64,000 nucleotides of DNA from Callipepla californica brunnescens (lineage: Eukaryota > Chordata > Aves > Galliformes > Odontophoridae): assembly GCA_023055505.1 (NCBI GenBank), contig JALIRH010000004.1, positions 20,331,368-20,395,367 on the forward strand. The letters are read 5' to 3'. Positions 34,661-47,878 of this stretch are shown here, one piece after another. Position 1 is the first letter of the stretch. The number at the start of each line of letters is the position of its first letter. Position numbers and translations under genes: made by a program. The notes below the pieces were generated by a model. The model was given only the letters and a program-made list of their open reading frames with translations, had not been told where the DNA came from and did no database searches.

Positions 34661-37600
34661 AAACCGCGCTTTGTTTTCCAAGGTTAAGCCCCGCTTAGCG
34701 GAATAATCTTATCAGCTGAAAGCGTATCGGCAGAGCTGGGCCCTGCACAAAACCGAGATGCCCGGCTTTGGAATAGGGTAGAAGTTTGGCTATTGTATGC
34801 TTTAATTGTGTGGAAGCATGGCTAAGTAGGCTTTGGGGCGCGAAAAGACCCTTGAGTGCTCTGGGCTTGTTAGGTGTTATTTGTGTTACTGTTTAATTTA
34901 CTCAAGTGATTCTCAGAAGCTGAGTGCTTGTGCAGAGCTGAACTGAGCCGCTCTGAGCAGCGGCACTGAGTCCAGCACTGCTGTCCTGGATGTTTACCGG
35001 CCTGGTGGGTTCAAAGTCTCGCTGTGGGGCTCACATCTTGGCAAGCGTCCCCTTCTGACGCTGACAGATAGATGCCTGCCTTTGGGATTCTTGATGTGTA
35101 ACAAAGTCCCGAAGTGAAGGACGTGGTAGCAAATCAGGGCAGTGAGATCTGTGTAACGCATTTCTTCTGACAGTTGAGCCTTTCAAATAGTAAAGGCTTT
35201 TAAGAAAGAAGCGTGTTGCTATTTTTTTGTGCCACATAAGAAAGGATTTTGACCTAAGGCGCAAAGAGAGAGCTTTAATATCGCTTACAGAGTGCTCAGA
35301 TGGTTGTCTAGGAATAGCCGAAAGGTCTCCATGCTGTTTCCATTCATTGTCCAGTATTTCAAGGGAATCTGTCATGAAGAAAATAGTGTGTCACGTAAAG
35401 CTCTTTAAATAAACATAAGGAAAGTAGCACGGATCTTTGTCTGATTAGGTGGTCCCCAGCTACTGCTCACAGAGACCTAATAGCAACCGGAGGCTCAATT
35501 AAATGTCTTAATTAGAATTTAGCACGAAGTTGCTCAGATTTTATCAGCATATAGGCTGCACTGCCAAGAACCACGCACATTTTATTTAAGAGGACATAAA
35601 AAATGTGTGGAGTGCGACTCATTAGAGAGCCACAGATGAGTTCAGAAGAAGTAAGGAAATCGCACCTCAAAGAGATGCGGGGCTAATTTGTCGTTTTACC
35701 TTTTTGCCACTCATGGTTCAAACAATTGAAATCTTGAATTTGAAGAGCAGATCATATACGGCCTGATCCTGCCAAGCTGTGATCAGTCTTCACTAGTGAG
35801 TGGAAAGGGCGAAATTCTTCGCACAGTGAGGCCTATTCCACAATTTTCACTTCTCTGTGTATTGGGCTTTCCCCTGTGTTTTGGATGCCCAATTGTTCAC
35901 CACAGTGCACAATGCCTCGTACATTTTTTTCACTTTCAGAAAGTTAAACTAGGTTTAATCCTTTTTCTCATGATCGCTTTGCTGGCAGCCTTCCTTTTGC
36001 GCTGTCGGTTTTGTTCTTGTGCCAAAAGCAATACCCAGTGAGGTAAAAGAACATTTCAGGCCTTCACCAACAGGTTTCCTTAACTAGAGCTCCTACAGCG
36101 TGTCTCATACAGCCTGGTGACATCCAGTTTGTCATCGCTGAAAGGACACTGGGCAGGATTGTGAAGCCTGCTCCTCTTTGTGAAGGCTATGAAGTTCACT
36201 GCCAGATAACAAGACTAAAAGCTAATTCAGGAACTGTTTCTCAAGAGCTATCCTCTGGGCCGCTCATCAGAGTGAATGCACTCACTCACTGAAGCATCTC
36301 TTGGCACTGACTTTGGCCTACCTCCAGCTGTTTCTCTCTTCTCAGTGATTTTCTTATTCGGTGACTGGTTGCAGTCTTTAATGCTGGTTCTCTGGCACAC
36401 AGAGCCCAACTGAGAAAATAAGCCTTCCCTGCCATGCAATAGTCCAATTAAAACAAGTTAATAAAAATAATGATTACAAGGTCCATGCTGCCCTACGAAA
36501 TTATCTTTTTGGAGGGAATTGGAAGCACAGATACATCCTCTGGTCCTATGAGACACTAAAATGCGCTCTTTGTAACTTGAAGCTGAAATTACATAAAATA
36601 TTTGAGTAGGACCTTCTACTGAGCTGTCACCTCATTCCTACTGGGATCACGGGGCTTACTTTGTAAGCATTTTGAAAGCAATTTCATGAGGTTGTTTTGT
36701 GCTCTTAATAGATGTCATCCAGCATTTGGTAGCACTGAGCAGATACCATCTGCAGTGACTCCGTGGGCAATGACTAAACACAAAGCTGCAGACTCCAAGA
36801 CTCCAATCTTCTCGCTTTTCAGCAGGAGGAGAAGAGTAAGCGACCATGAAAATCCACATCATAAAATGGAAGCAAAGAGAATCTGAATGAAGTGTTTGCC
36901 CTGTAAGATTACTCATACATAGATAATTGAGATAAAAGGGATAGTCAGACTGTTCTGCACGCATCGTGTGTCTGGTGGTAGAGAATATGCTTTGCAATGT
37001 ACAGAGCTGTCTCTTGGCAAACTGGGTGAGGCTTCGCTGTGGAAGAAAGATTGTAAAGAATTCTTACTATTCAGATTCTTTCCTTATTAATTATGGCAAC
37101 TGCAAGGCGTTTTACATTAACTGTGTATATGCCCACTAGATCAAAAGGGACATATAGCAGTGCCATTCAGCAGTTGGTTCTTTGGTACATTTCTGTTTTG
37201 AAGAAATCATGCAAAAATCTTCATCTCGTCTTTCCTGATAAGTGGACCAAAAAAAAAAAAAAAGCAGTCTGTACTGATTTTTTTCTGAGGCATTCTGAAA
37301 TCACTCCCTCACCTCTGATGCAGCTCAACCAAGATGGCAATGTCCATGCAAACCGGACGTCTTGGTTTAGCAACCATATTGTTCAGGTCTGCTCAGAGCG
37401 TAACAGGAGAAAGCCTGCGTGCAACACTTGGGTTTTTGCTTCCCGTAGTAGATTTGTATTGCTACTAGAAGCACTCTCTTGAAATGTTTTTGAACATTTT
37501 CAGTTCACACAAACAAGTTCTCATGTTTTACCTCTGTTGTCAGAAAGGTGGAATTCCTCTGGGGTCAGCACGGTTATAGCAACACAAAAATGCTTATGTT

Positions 37601-40000
37601 GTAGTATTTATACTGGTATGGCTTGTTCCTAGAAGAGATAGTATTACAGTGCGATTATAGAGAAGAGAGATTTAATCGCCAACATTGTTTTAGGTAGCCA
37701 ATAGGAAGGAATGATGTTAAGCCTCTGGGTATCTGTGCTGAGGACATGGAGTTTGTATTATCACGAGTGCGTGTGTAATACACTCTCAGCTCCCTAGGGG
37801 ATAGCATACTATCCTGCTGTCCCAGTGAGACCAGAAAGGATCTTTTCTAAAATGGAACCGCTATCAGGAGCACGTGGGCATGAGATACTCAGGCAGCTCC
37901 ATTAAGCCAGCATATTACCCACGGAATGCTCTTCTCTTAAAAGGGGCAGTCAGTCTGGATGTCTTTAATGTGCTATGATATCTCTCCCATTTCTTTGTTA
38001 CTAAAAAAAAAAAAAATCAAGCACCCTGAAGCTCTGCTTCCAATATGAGGCCTTGGAGAACTAGTTTTTCTCCATTCAGGGCAACTCTCTGCGTGAAGAT
38101 TGACTGTATGGAGTGAGATCCACAGGTCAGTGCAGCAAACGTTTAGTTTGCTGTGTTGGATGCTCAGCTTGTTCTGTTAAGGTGACCTCTGGGGTCATCT
38201 TCCACAAAAACCCCCTTTCCCTTTGGTCACCAGTGCCTATATGGGGAGCTGGGGAGATCCAAGTAGCTGAGCAGACAAGTAGTATAACAACCAATCAAAT
38301 TAAATATCTAATGCATATTTGCAAAAGATACATATAGCTGACGCATATACAGGAACTTTAGTTACAATAGGATGTCCTATCCTTTTCTTTACCCGTCCTC
38401 AGATAATTCTCATTTGAGAGCAGTGTCTCTATAATACAAAGATGGTATGAAATTACTCAGAAATTGAAGTTTAAGGTGCCATGCTTTATCAAAAATGTTG
38501 TCCCAGGTCCAGAGGTAGCGAATATTATGAAGAGTTAAAGCAAAGTCATGGGGAATGCAAGATATTAAGAGCTATGCCAGGTCAGAAATGACTCCAGGTT
38601 TTTTAACAACAGAACAGATCTCAGGGCTGGTAGAAACGTCTGCCTAGTCATTTTGGGACAGTGGCTGAAACATAACTGCGTTACGCTGCTGGCTGAGAGG
38701 CAGCTGTGAGAGGGAGACCTGCTGTCTGCTTTGGTTTTGCTTTCTGAGCAGAGCGACATGAGATGTAAGAATTTATCTATTTTCTTAGTTTATTGGTGAC
38801 TTGGGGGGACAGAGCATCAATCTGAAACTCGGAGTTTGTGTCATTCTCCTGCTCCTGTCCCAGCACCTCCAACGTAAATGATTTTTGCACCATTTTTTTT
38901 TTTAACAAGCGCCGATTCCAGTTCCTTCATGTTCTGTTCGGAGTGTGTGCCAGTTCACTGTAGTCCATATTCTTTGTCGCTCTCTTTCTTTGCTTGATTC
39001 AGGAACAAAGAGGAGCAAGGGGTACCGGTGCATGCAGGGAGGAGATAGTGGAGATAATGAGATAATGATACAGAGGAACCTTACGTAATCTTTGCATTTC
39101 AATTTCCTGAGGTGTCGTGTTTGTTGGTTTATTTTTATTTATTTATTTACCTGTTTATTTTCCAGCTGAATGCTGCAGGAACCATTTCAGCTTGCGTTTT
39201 GGATCAAGTAGGCATTCGAGTGCCTGGTGAGAGAGAGGAGACAGCAGCTGGGGACAGGCAGCCCAGGTAAAAAGCCTCAGCCCGGCCTGGTAAGCGCAGT
39301 CAGCCCTGGGGTCTCTGCCGTGCGAGGCGCAGCCCCCCTGCTTTGAACACAGAGGCACGCCTGTGCTTCTTGGCACTGGGGAAGGAGGCCGGGGGACAAC
39401 ATCTTGGGCCTTAAGAGCAGACCGCTCACATTTTCCCCGTAACCCAGCCTCCACATGATGGAAGACGTGGCACATCTTAGCGCAGAAGGAAGCGGCCCTT
39501 AGGGGCGGCTGAGGCAGGGTAACCGAGGTAGCACCGGGCTGTATGGGCAGCACCACGCACCGCCGCGCGCGGACCGCGATCCCTGCGGGACCACCGCTCG
39601 TCCTCATCGGCCCCAATCAGCCTCCTCCCCGCTCTGCCCCCGGGCCTGGGCTCTCCCCTGCGAGGGCCTTTCACAGCCCTCACGCGGGGCCGAAGGCACC
39701 CGGCCTGCGGAAAAGCCTCCACAGCGATAGCGGAGGATGCTTCTGCGGCAGCTGACATCTGCCCGCGGGGATGGCAGCTTTTGTAGGCAGGGAGGGAAGG
39801 AAGCCGACGGCACAGCGAAACCCGGAGCCGTTCTGTGGAAGGCAGGGCCCTGCTTGAAGGGCGGCCACGCCGCCCAGAGGGTCTCCGTGCCCCGGCTCCG
39901 GGGCGGGACGCAGCTTTCTTCCCCGCACGGCGCCCACCCGCCGTGCCCGCACCGCAGCCGCCCCAACGCGGCCTAACGCCGAGCGGGGAGGCGGGCCCAC
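34661..40000. other. Intergenic stretch between RIOX1 and the next CpG island
   Basis: About 5.3 kb, mostly AT-rich, with short A-runs (for example near 37249 and 38003). No reading frame resembling a known protein, no RNA gene and no recognisable LINE was found. In mammals HEATR4 lies here; no HEATR4-like exon was recognised. Confidence 0.5.
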
Positions 40001-40049
40001 CGCCGCAGCTGGCACCTCCGGCAGCCTATCGCGGCGCTGCCTTTCGACG

Positions 40050-40349
40050 GCTTCGCCCAATGGGGAACGGCGGAATGGAGTGGGGGCGCCAAAGACCCTG
40101 AGTGAATAAAACACTCGGGGGCCCGTGGGAGGAGAGGGGCGGGGACGGAGCTTTGACGGGAAGCGCCGCGCGGCCGTCCCAGGGCAGAGCGACGGCAAGG
40201 GCGGCCAATGGGCGGCAGGGGTGGGCGTGGCGGGCGGCGGGGACGGGAGTGCTGCGGGGGGGTAGGGAGGGGAGGAGGGGGGGCGGCGGCGCTGTTCAGT
40301 GGCGACGGGCGGCCGAGGAGGCGCCGGAGGGAGCGGCTGCGGCCGGCAG
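40050..40349 (+). promoter_or_regulatory. NUMB: Promoter and non-coding first exon, probably NUMB
   Basis: Core of a CpG island (about 39550-41080) with CCAAT boxes at 40057-40061 and 40205-40209 and several GC-box-like motifs (for example ggggcgggg near 40137). A consensus splice donor, CAG|GTGAGC, lies at 40349/40350 on the plus strand, and another possible donor, GAG|GTGAGG, at 40887/40888. This is the signature of a non-coding first exon reading rightward. Assignment to NUMB (Notch-antagonist endocytic adaptor) rests only on the order ACOT - RIOX1 - NUMB known in mammals and the expected divergent orientation. No NUMB protein sequence is in the window. Confidence 0.5.
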
Positions 40350-43300
40350 GTGAGCGCCTCTGGGCCGCGGGGCGGGGTGAGGTCGGGCCGGAGCCGCGGC
40401 AGGCGAGGGGGCCGCGGGCGGGGCGCCCGGGGGTGTTACAGGCGCGGGGCGGCGGAGCCTGAGCGGGAGCGGTGTGGGGGGGGGCGCGGGCGGTGGCGCC
40501 CCTGGGAAGTACGTGAGGGGCCGGGGGAGGCGGCGACGCCCTGCGGCGCACGGCCTGGGGCGGGGGGCGGCGAGGCCGGGCCGGGCCCGGGGTGGGGCGC
40601 CGAGCGCGGCGCAGGTGGAGCCGGCGGGGGCGGCCGCGAGGGCCCGGCGGCGGGCGGCAGGGGAGAGCGCGGAGCTCTCGGAGCCCCCGGCCCCGCGGAG
40701 CGGCCCCCGGCGCTTCCTGCTGCTCCGCCGCCGGCTGCCCGAGCCCTCCTCCGGGCCGAGGGTCCCCCGGTGCCGTCCAGCCCGCGCCGCTTTGTAGCGG
40801 CCCCGGCCCGGCGGGGTGCCTTCAGCGTGCGGGAATCGTGCGGGGCCGAGGCGCTCGGCGCGAGCTGTTGTTGGAGCGGCCGCTGAGGTGAGGATCCCGT
40901 CTTCCCACCTGGGAGCGCGGCTCTCGGCTTCCTGCGCCGAGCGGCTGCACAATGGGAGCTGTTATCGGGCTGAACGCGGCGGGGATGGGCGAGCGGCAGC
41001 GTGCGGCTGCGGCCGGACGGAGCCCGCACCGCGGGCGGGCGCGACCCGGCTTCGTTTTAGGGTGCTGAGGAAGGGTTAAGCACGGCTTCTGTCTGGAATG
41101 TGCTTAACTCGTTTTATTGCACCGATGGAAACGAGCGACGTGGTGCATCTCTCAGAGGAGAGCGGCAGCCCTGCTCTGAAGCTCCCTCGGTCCGGTGGAT
41201 TTATGTAACCTGCTCCTTAGTGCTTCGTGAAACGATAAGGGAGCTCTCGCTCTGATTCCTATTCAACGTCTGTGTCACTGCGTTATCGAGGGTTTTGTGA
41301 GTGCTTCTCGGGCCGGCTCCCCGCGCTGGGAGATGCTTGTAACCACCTCAGTGTCCAGCTGTCATGCTGCTGGCGTTGGCTTTGTGGTTTTCATTTCTGT
41401 CTTTCTTGCCTCTCCAGCTAGGGTCCGGCATGGGAGGGTGAGACAGAAGGCGCAGTCATTCCGCTTGGCTACAGTGCTACCCCAGCTATGGCTCGTAGAA
41501 AAAGTGTAAATATTTAAGTGGATTTCTGACTCATCGCTTCTGTTTGACTTATTGATCTCTGGTTACTCCTAACACGCTCTCTACGATTATGCAGAAGTTA
41601 ATAGTTACCATAGAGAAACAGTATTGTTTTTCTGCTCATTACTGTGTTTTCCATTTCTTCATCTCTTGGCAATTCTCTGTGGAAATGTTGCTTTTTTTTT
41701 TTTTTCTTCCTAGCAAAAATCTCATGGAAGGAATACAAAAAATAATGTGAACAAAGTCAGAAGGAACGAATCTGAGATGTGTTCATCCTTGCCCATGGTT
41801 CTTAAGTTGTTTTGATAGCCTGGGTTGTGCGACGGTAACTGTTTCATCTGTAGCTGAGTAAGGTGTTGGTTTTAAGCCTCAGTGAAAACTCTGATGTGTA
41901 CAGCTCCAAACATAACACATCAAAGAACTTTTTTTTTTTCTTTCTTTCTAAAGCCCAAAGAAGAAATGCAATTCAAATAAAACATTTAAATCCTCATTAG
42001 CTGCAAACTTACTTTTCAGCCTGGGAATGACTTCCCTGCACGCAAATGCGTGGAAAATGAAGGTGCAGCAAACAAACCAAGCAGCCACGCTGGGCTCTCA
42101 GAACTTGCAAGTCTCCTAGTGTTATGTTTTGTGGCGTGGTTTAGCTGCATGGTGTTGGAATGATCTTTTAAGTACTTTTCTTTCTCCAGTAATGGGAGTG
42201 GTGGGTGAAAAGCTTGCTGAAATAACAGTGAAAATCCACGGAAAAGTACTTACCTCCCCACTAATGGGGGCTAGAAGGAATTCATACTGTTGTGCAGCAT
42301 TAATCATGTGCTCTTAACTGCTTGCTTCAGCACTCCTCAGGGTTCTTGAATTCTGCCTGTAGCTGGCTTTATTCTGCTACTAATGTTGGTGAAGCTGCAT
42401 AATATAAAAACAAACCATTAAAAAAAAGAACACCAAAGCACCAAATTGTCCTGTTGTTTTAGAAAAGTAAGTCTTCTGACTCTGGAAACGATGCTCTGCA
42501 GAACCTTGATGGTGGCAGCCTGAGCTCATGCAATTGCACTCATCTGACACTCTGACCCAGTAATTTTTTTCTTTTTTAGCGTAGATTGGATGTAATTATA
42601 GTAGTTTATTAAGCAAGCTCGGTTTAAGCTTAAATGAAATTGGGGCTTTAATTTTGCTTTTGAAGTTCCTTGATCAGTGAAAACATTGAAATTATAGGTA
42701 CTTGTTCAATCCAGGGATCTTGATTTTGCCGAGTGACATCAGTGCCTGTTGCCTTTCTTTCTCTGTAGCTTCACCAAGCGTGAACTGGATCGCTCTAAAG
42801 CTTCTAATGCATCCTCTAGGGCATCGCCACCCGAGCAGATGTCTCTGGCAGTACTTTCACCAAGAAGTTACTCTTCTGTTGCTCCCTCTTTGCTGATCCA
42901 GCTGAAAATGGTGGCACAGAAAAATATACGAACTTCATTGGGATCAGCCGCCTGAACAGGCTGACTGCGTTACTGCACGAACGTTACTGCCTGTATGGGG
43001 GAGGAGGTTGTGACCTCTTTTCTGAAGCAGCTCTCCTAGGTTTGCCTAAGCTCGTCTAGAAACTTGGCAGTTTAAACCTGGGCTGTGGTGGATCAGCCTC
43101 CTTCCTGTCTGTGCATCTTTTCATGCTGCCACAGGAGTCTTTGTGTCTAGGAGTTCAAGTCCGGGAGTTAAATCAAGCCGGTGTAATGAATTGCTTCTTG
43201 CTTTGTTAGGTTTTGGCTGGGTCGTGTTTCTGGGGTGGGTGAAGACGGCAGTGGGAGGTGGGACTGCATCTTGATTTAAATTTGCTTGGGGATTTTTTGG

Positions 43301-44352
43301 GACAGTTCTGTCAGATCACCTGGATTAGCAAAATCATTTTATGTTGGCTTGGCTGATGAAAACTCAAAGTGGAAAAAGTTCTTCCATTTTTCCCAGTGAC
43401 ACATTGATATGGGCGGCGGCAGCAGCACTGAGGGGAAGGGCCGCAGCTTCAGTGACACAGCTGTGCCTGGGAGAGGATGTGCTCATCTCAGCTGTGGGAT
43501 CCATCAATTAGCCATTCTGATGTTCTTTACAGTGTGTAGTCAAGGCAGATGATGCATCGGGGATGAGAACTTTCCTAACAAGATCAGGAGGATTATTCCA
43601 CGGTGCAGGAGGCAGCACTCTTCCTTTTTTCATTGACTAAGATTCGTATCGTTAAACTTGCAAGCATTACTAGACTGCCATCAATCGGGAAGTACACATG
43701 GCATCATGTCATGTTAACTGCTTCCACGCATCCATCCAGAATCCTTTTAACTGTATTGGAGGAGGTAGATCTTTGAGAACTGCAGTGGCATCACTCAGCA
43801 TTTGTCCCCGCTGAGCCATTCGTTGCAGAGCTGTGATGTTCTGTAGTTACCGAACGTATTGTTTTTGGTAGTGATTTTTGCATGTACATCTTCTTTTTGT
43901 GCAGTGTTGTGACTGAAAGGGTGCCAGGACAAATGGTTTGTGTAGAGACATGGACTGACTGAGGATTGGGAATGCCAAACTGTGCAGGTTCTCCTGAAGA
44001 AAAAGTGGAGCCACGCATATCAGAGTTTGGAGTCAGGAGCAAGTTCTAGGCTTCCCTGAGTGCCAAAGCTGTGGGATTCTTGGGTTTTGATGTTGAAGCC
44101 AGACCCAAAATTCATAGCCTTCCAAGTGAAATGCTATTTTCAGGTGTTTTAAAGCTTTGACCATAGTGTTTGGACATTTTCTGGTTGCTCCTCCTATAGG
44201 AATCATCCACTCGATGAATTGGATTGTGAGCATTACTCTTTAATAAAATCCCTGGGCACACACAAAGATGAATCAGAGTGGCTGGTGGTAGGTACTTGGT
44301 TGGTGGCTTCTTTACTGGACACAGATCTTGGAGATACCCAGGCTCTAAAGAC

Positions 44353-44375
44353 AAAAAAAAAAAAAAAAAAAAAAA
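44353..44375 (+). repeat. A23 homopolymer
   Basis: Uninterrupted run of 23 adenines on the plus strand. No retrocopied gene was recognised to its left, so it is listed as a simple repeat only. Confidence 0.9.
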
Positions 44376-45290
44376 GCAAAACCAAACTGATACACCTGGC
44401 CAGAAATATTTCTGCTGTACACTGACTGTTCTTACTCCAAATATGTCCACTTCTGTTTTGTTTATTTCTTTCTAAGGGGGGAAAAAAGCCAACAAACTTG
44501 AAAGCTCTCTCTTCTGCTTTTAATGTTGTTCAAGCCTGATCAACTCAGTTCCAGTCCGGGCTTTCTTCTGAGCAGTGAACTGATTTTAGTGCATTAAAAA
44601 AGCCTTGTCTCGGAGGTGTTTTGACGTTCCCAAGGCTTGCAGCTGGCTGATGGGCACTGCACACAGAGCTGCCAAGCCTGGAGTTGTTCGTTTTGCCTTG
44701 CAAGCAAGCGCTTCATGGCTTCAAACTCCCAGCTCTCAGGTTAACTGATAGCTCTGTGTTAATTTTAGGTTTTGAGTGAGGGTAGTTTGCTTTCAAAGGC
44801 ATTAATTCATCAACTGTTAAAGTGAAAATCTGGAGGGGTGTGGGAGTTGGTTCATGGTACGGAGGGATGGCGTGGATAGAAGCTGGGTTGGCAATTGCAG
44901 ACAGCCAGTTCTAAACTTCTGGTAGCTGATGGTAAAAGCGTTGGGCTTGTGGTTTATTTTGTGTGCATGATATGAGAGCAAAGAAAAGTATTTACCTTCC
45001 TTTTGATGTCCTTAACAGTAATCATCCAGTTTTGTTCTTGATGTTTTTCCCTGGAGCTTGGACAGTTTATTTTGTAGAAACTTTACTGCTTCCTTTGCTT
45101 TTTGCTCCAATATTTGTTTCTTGCTCAAACTATCAACCTAAGTTCAGTGGTACTCTTGCTCGTCAGACATGTGGTGATGCCCACTTGTAACTGCTGCTGA
45201 GCCATCTCAGCAGGGAGAGGGAAGGATTTGCGGCCTTCTCCTCTGGTGTGGATGTTTGGAGAGCTTTACTAATATGCTTTTAAGCATGTC

Positions 45291-45332
45291 CTTTTTTCTT
45301 TTTTCTTTTTTCTTTTTTCTTTTTTCTTTTTT
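45291..45332. repeat. Heptanucleotide microsatellite (CTTTTTT)6
   Basis: Six perfect copies of ctttttt, giving 42 bases of pure pyrimidine on the plus strand. Such tracts are length-variable. Confidence 0.95.
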
Positions 45333-47578
45333 AAGGCTGGTTATTTTGTTGTCAAAGAGTGCTTAATGTGATCTTTCTGCTGTCCAGTAGTGAATTATTG
45401 ATAGTCTTGTTAATGGTTAGATTTAATTGTTCAGTGTCTTCTGTTGTGTTTTTTTTTTTCTTATTTTTATTTTGTGCTGGGGCGAGGGGATGGAGAGGGG
45501 CAGTTTGTTTGTTTCAAATGCCTGTCAGCCATGTACTGTGCATGGATTTTCCTGTGCAAAGAAAGCCCGTAAGGAAGCTGTGCAGCTGGTCAGCACAGAG
45601 GAGATCAGCCTCATGCAGGCAGGTGGAGGGCTGCAACTTAATCAGCCACTATCTTTCTGTTCAGGTATTAATCCATATGCTTCTGTAAAGTACTTGTTGT
45701 GGTAACAGCCTTTTCATATTTGATTACATATTCTATATTTAAGCTGTGTTTTGGATTTGATATATGCAGTCAGCAAATAGAAGGCAGTCTGAGTTCTGCG
45801 TGAAACTCTCTGGATGCCCTTTGGTTAAAGGCCTGGTGTTACTGTCAAATCTGGACTGCTTATCGTTTTGTTTACCTGTAGGGTAATAGGGTTATGCAGG
45901 ATCTGTTTTCTCTTTAGACTTTGATTTCTTTGGGTAAGTTCTGAAATGGCCTGGAGGCTTCTCTACAAGTTTGGGAGGAGCAGGATGGTCTCTGTGTCAG
46001 GTCATTGCTGTGCTGTCCCCAGGAGCACTGGCACATCGAAGACTTGTAGGATTTCCCCCAGCACTTTACCAACCTGAATGCTTTCTAACTTTAATTTTCA
46101 TGAGAAGTGCTCAGAGTCCGAGAGCTTTCTGAATAAAGTCACCCTGATTTTTCTGCTCATCAACACTGCAATATGGCAGTTTGTGTCTGCTCAAAGGCAT
46201 GAAAGAAAAGCTCGTGAGATTGATTTGGTACAAACTTCAACAGCCAAAATATCTATTTATTTACCTCACAGTGCAGTTGGATATGCTTCTTTAAAGAAGT
46301 GTGTGCATAATATTATGTGACAATTTTCCTCATTCTTTCAAGTACAGAATTTGTGCCTCAGAAATGCTGATTTCTGCTTGAATGTGCAGTCTTTGTTAGC
46401 TGTAGACATAAGTGTAATACAGTTTCAAGTTGGTTACCTTGCATTTCTGATGTAGTTCTGTACTTCAGTTTTACCTTGGAATGTGATCAGTGTTTCTCTG
46501 TATAATTCTTGTTTTGGTCCTCGTTTGCTTTGCGTACAGGAGGTCGTTCCCAAAGTATTTTGAGCACCCAGACAGCATGTGGTATTTTGCCCGTGAGCAA
46601 ACTGGAGGTGTAACGTCTGCCTGCACTATTTGTTGACTTCTAGCTGAGGACCCATTTCCACAGAGCTGGAATCTTATAGAGTGAACAGTACTTGTCATTC
46701 AAGTGAAAAACAATTTGGCTCCAGCACATTGAAATTTTGCAGTTGTGAAATTGGTGTTTTAATGCTGTAGGTTTACTACTGCTCCTCCTGTTTGAGGCGG
46801 GCGGTGCTGGGGCATGCAGATACACTGAATGCCGTGAGGTCCTCTGAAGTCTTGCATTTGTCACACAACTGCTAAGGATGATAAATAAGTTGATCAAAAC
46901 AATGTGTGGTGGTTTTTTGTTTTTTTCGTTTTTTTAAATGAAATCCAGGGCAAAAAATCTGAGTCAGTCTTAATTTCCTTATTCCTCAATTTCCTGTCTT
47001 AATTTCCTAATAATGAGCTGCAGTGCTTTGCTAGGAACCAGCTTTGCTTTCCTACCAGCCAGGTAGGAAAAAAAGATTTTCCACGAAACAGCTTGCCTTC
47101 TCCTATTGAATGTTCTGTCTGGTCTGCAGGAGTTTGACTTGCTGGACGGGTTATTAATGTCCATCTCCTGTGTTTCAGAAAAAAACTGCAGAGTGAGGAA
47201 ATTTGGGAGTTGTGGTGTATGCTGGAATTGTCCAAGATGTTAGACTGCCTGATCTCTGGTCTCACTTGCTGATGGTTAAGCTGCTTGCCCAGCTGGATTT
47301 CTGCTCTGGAGCATAACTCAAATATGTCCCAGGATCCTTTCTTAAACCAGTTCTTGTCCAAAATGTGTTTCTGTTGCTTTGGTCAGATTTGCTTTCCACA
47401 TCATTTTCTTCTGTTGTTTTGGTAGTCAGTTCTCACTCTGCTCTTCAGGTAAGGCCCTGAGGAGTAAGGACCCATAGATTCATAGATTCAACCCACATTA
47501 ATGTTGTTCCTTTATGCATGAAAGTTGTAGGAACTCGGCTTAATTAATTTTATTTTATTTTTTCTTTTCTCTTTCCAG

Positions 47579-47878
47579 GTTTGTTTTCAACAGGATCAGT
47601 TCCCTATTTCCACTTCTGCAAGCACTAGTACTGGAGCTGTGGGTGGGGGAGACGGCACGGAGGGGCTGTGCTGTTGCTGAAAGGAAGTGACACGGATCCG
47701 GTGCGTACTGCCCATGGGGCTGTGAGCTGGCTTCTTCTGGAAGTGGTCCTGCCTGCCTCGCCCTCACCAGGCCCACCCGAGGTGAAGATTGTGCACTCAG
47801 CAGCTCTTCCCTTGAAGTTTCTTCCAGATGCATAAGTGATGCCTGCATAGGAGAGAGGCCACTGATAGCTTGGTACAG
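47579..47878 (+). other. Candidate non-coding exon within the presumed NUMB 5' region
   Basis: A pyrimidine-rich tract ending ctctttccag at 47578 and a donor CAG|GTAACG at 47878/47879 delimit 300 bases that are somewhat more GC-rich than the surroundings. No coding potential is seen on the plus strand. It could be a 5' untranslated exon of the gene starting at 40.3 kb, or a chance pairing of sites. Confidence 0.22.

Noticed and set aside
40299..40886. Long overlapping frames on both strands in the 40.3-41.0 kb CpG island
   Set aside because: Gly/Arg/Pro/Ala-rich low-complexity products of a GC-rich island, with no family match.
47555..47848. 97-residue minus-strand frame in the presumed NUMB intron
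   Set aside because: No recognisable domain and no splice or promoter context on that strand. Chance frame.
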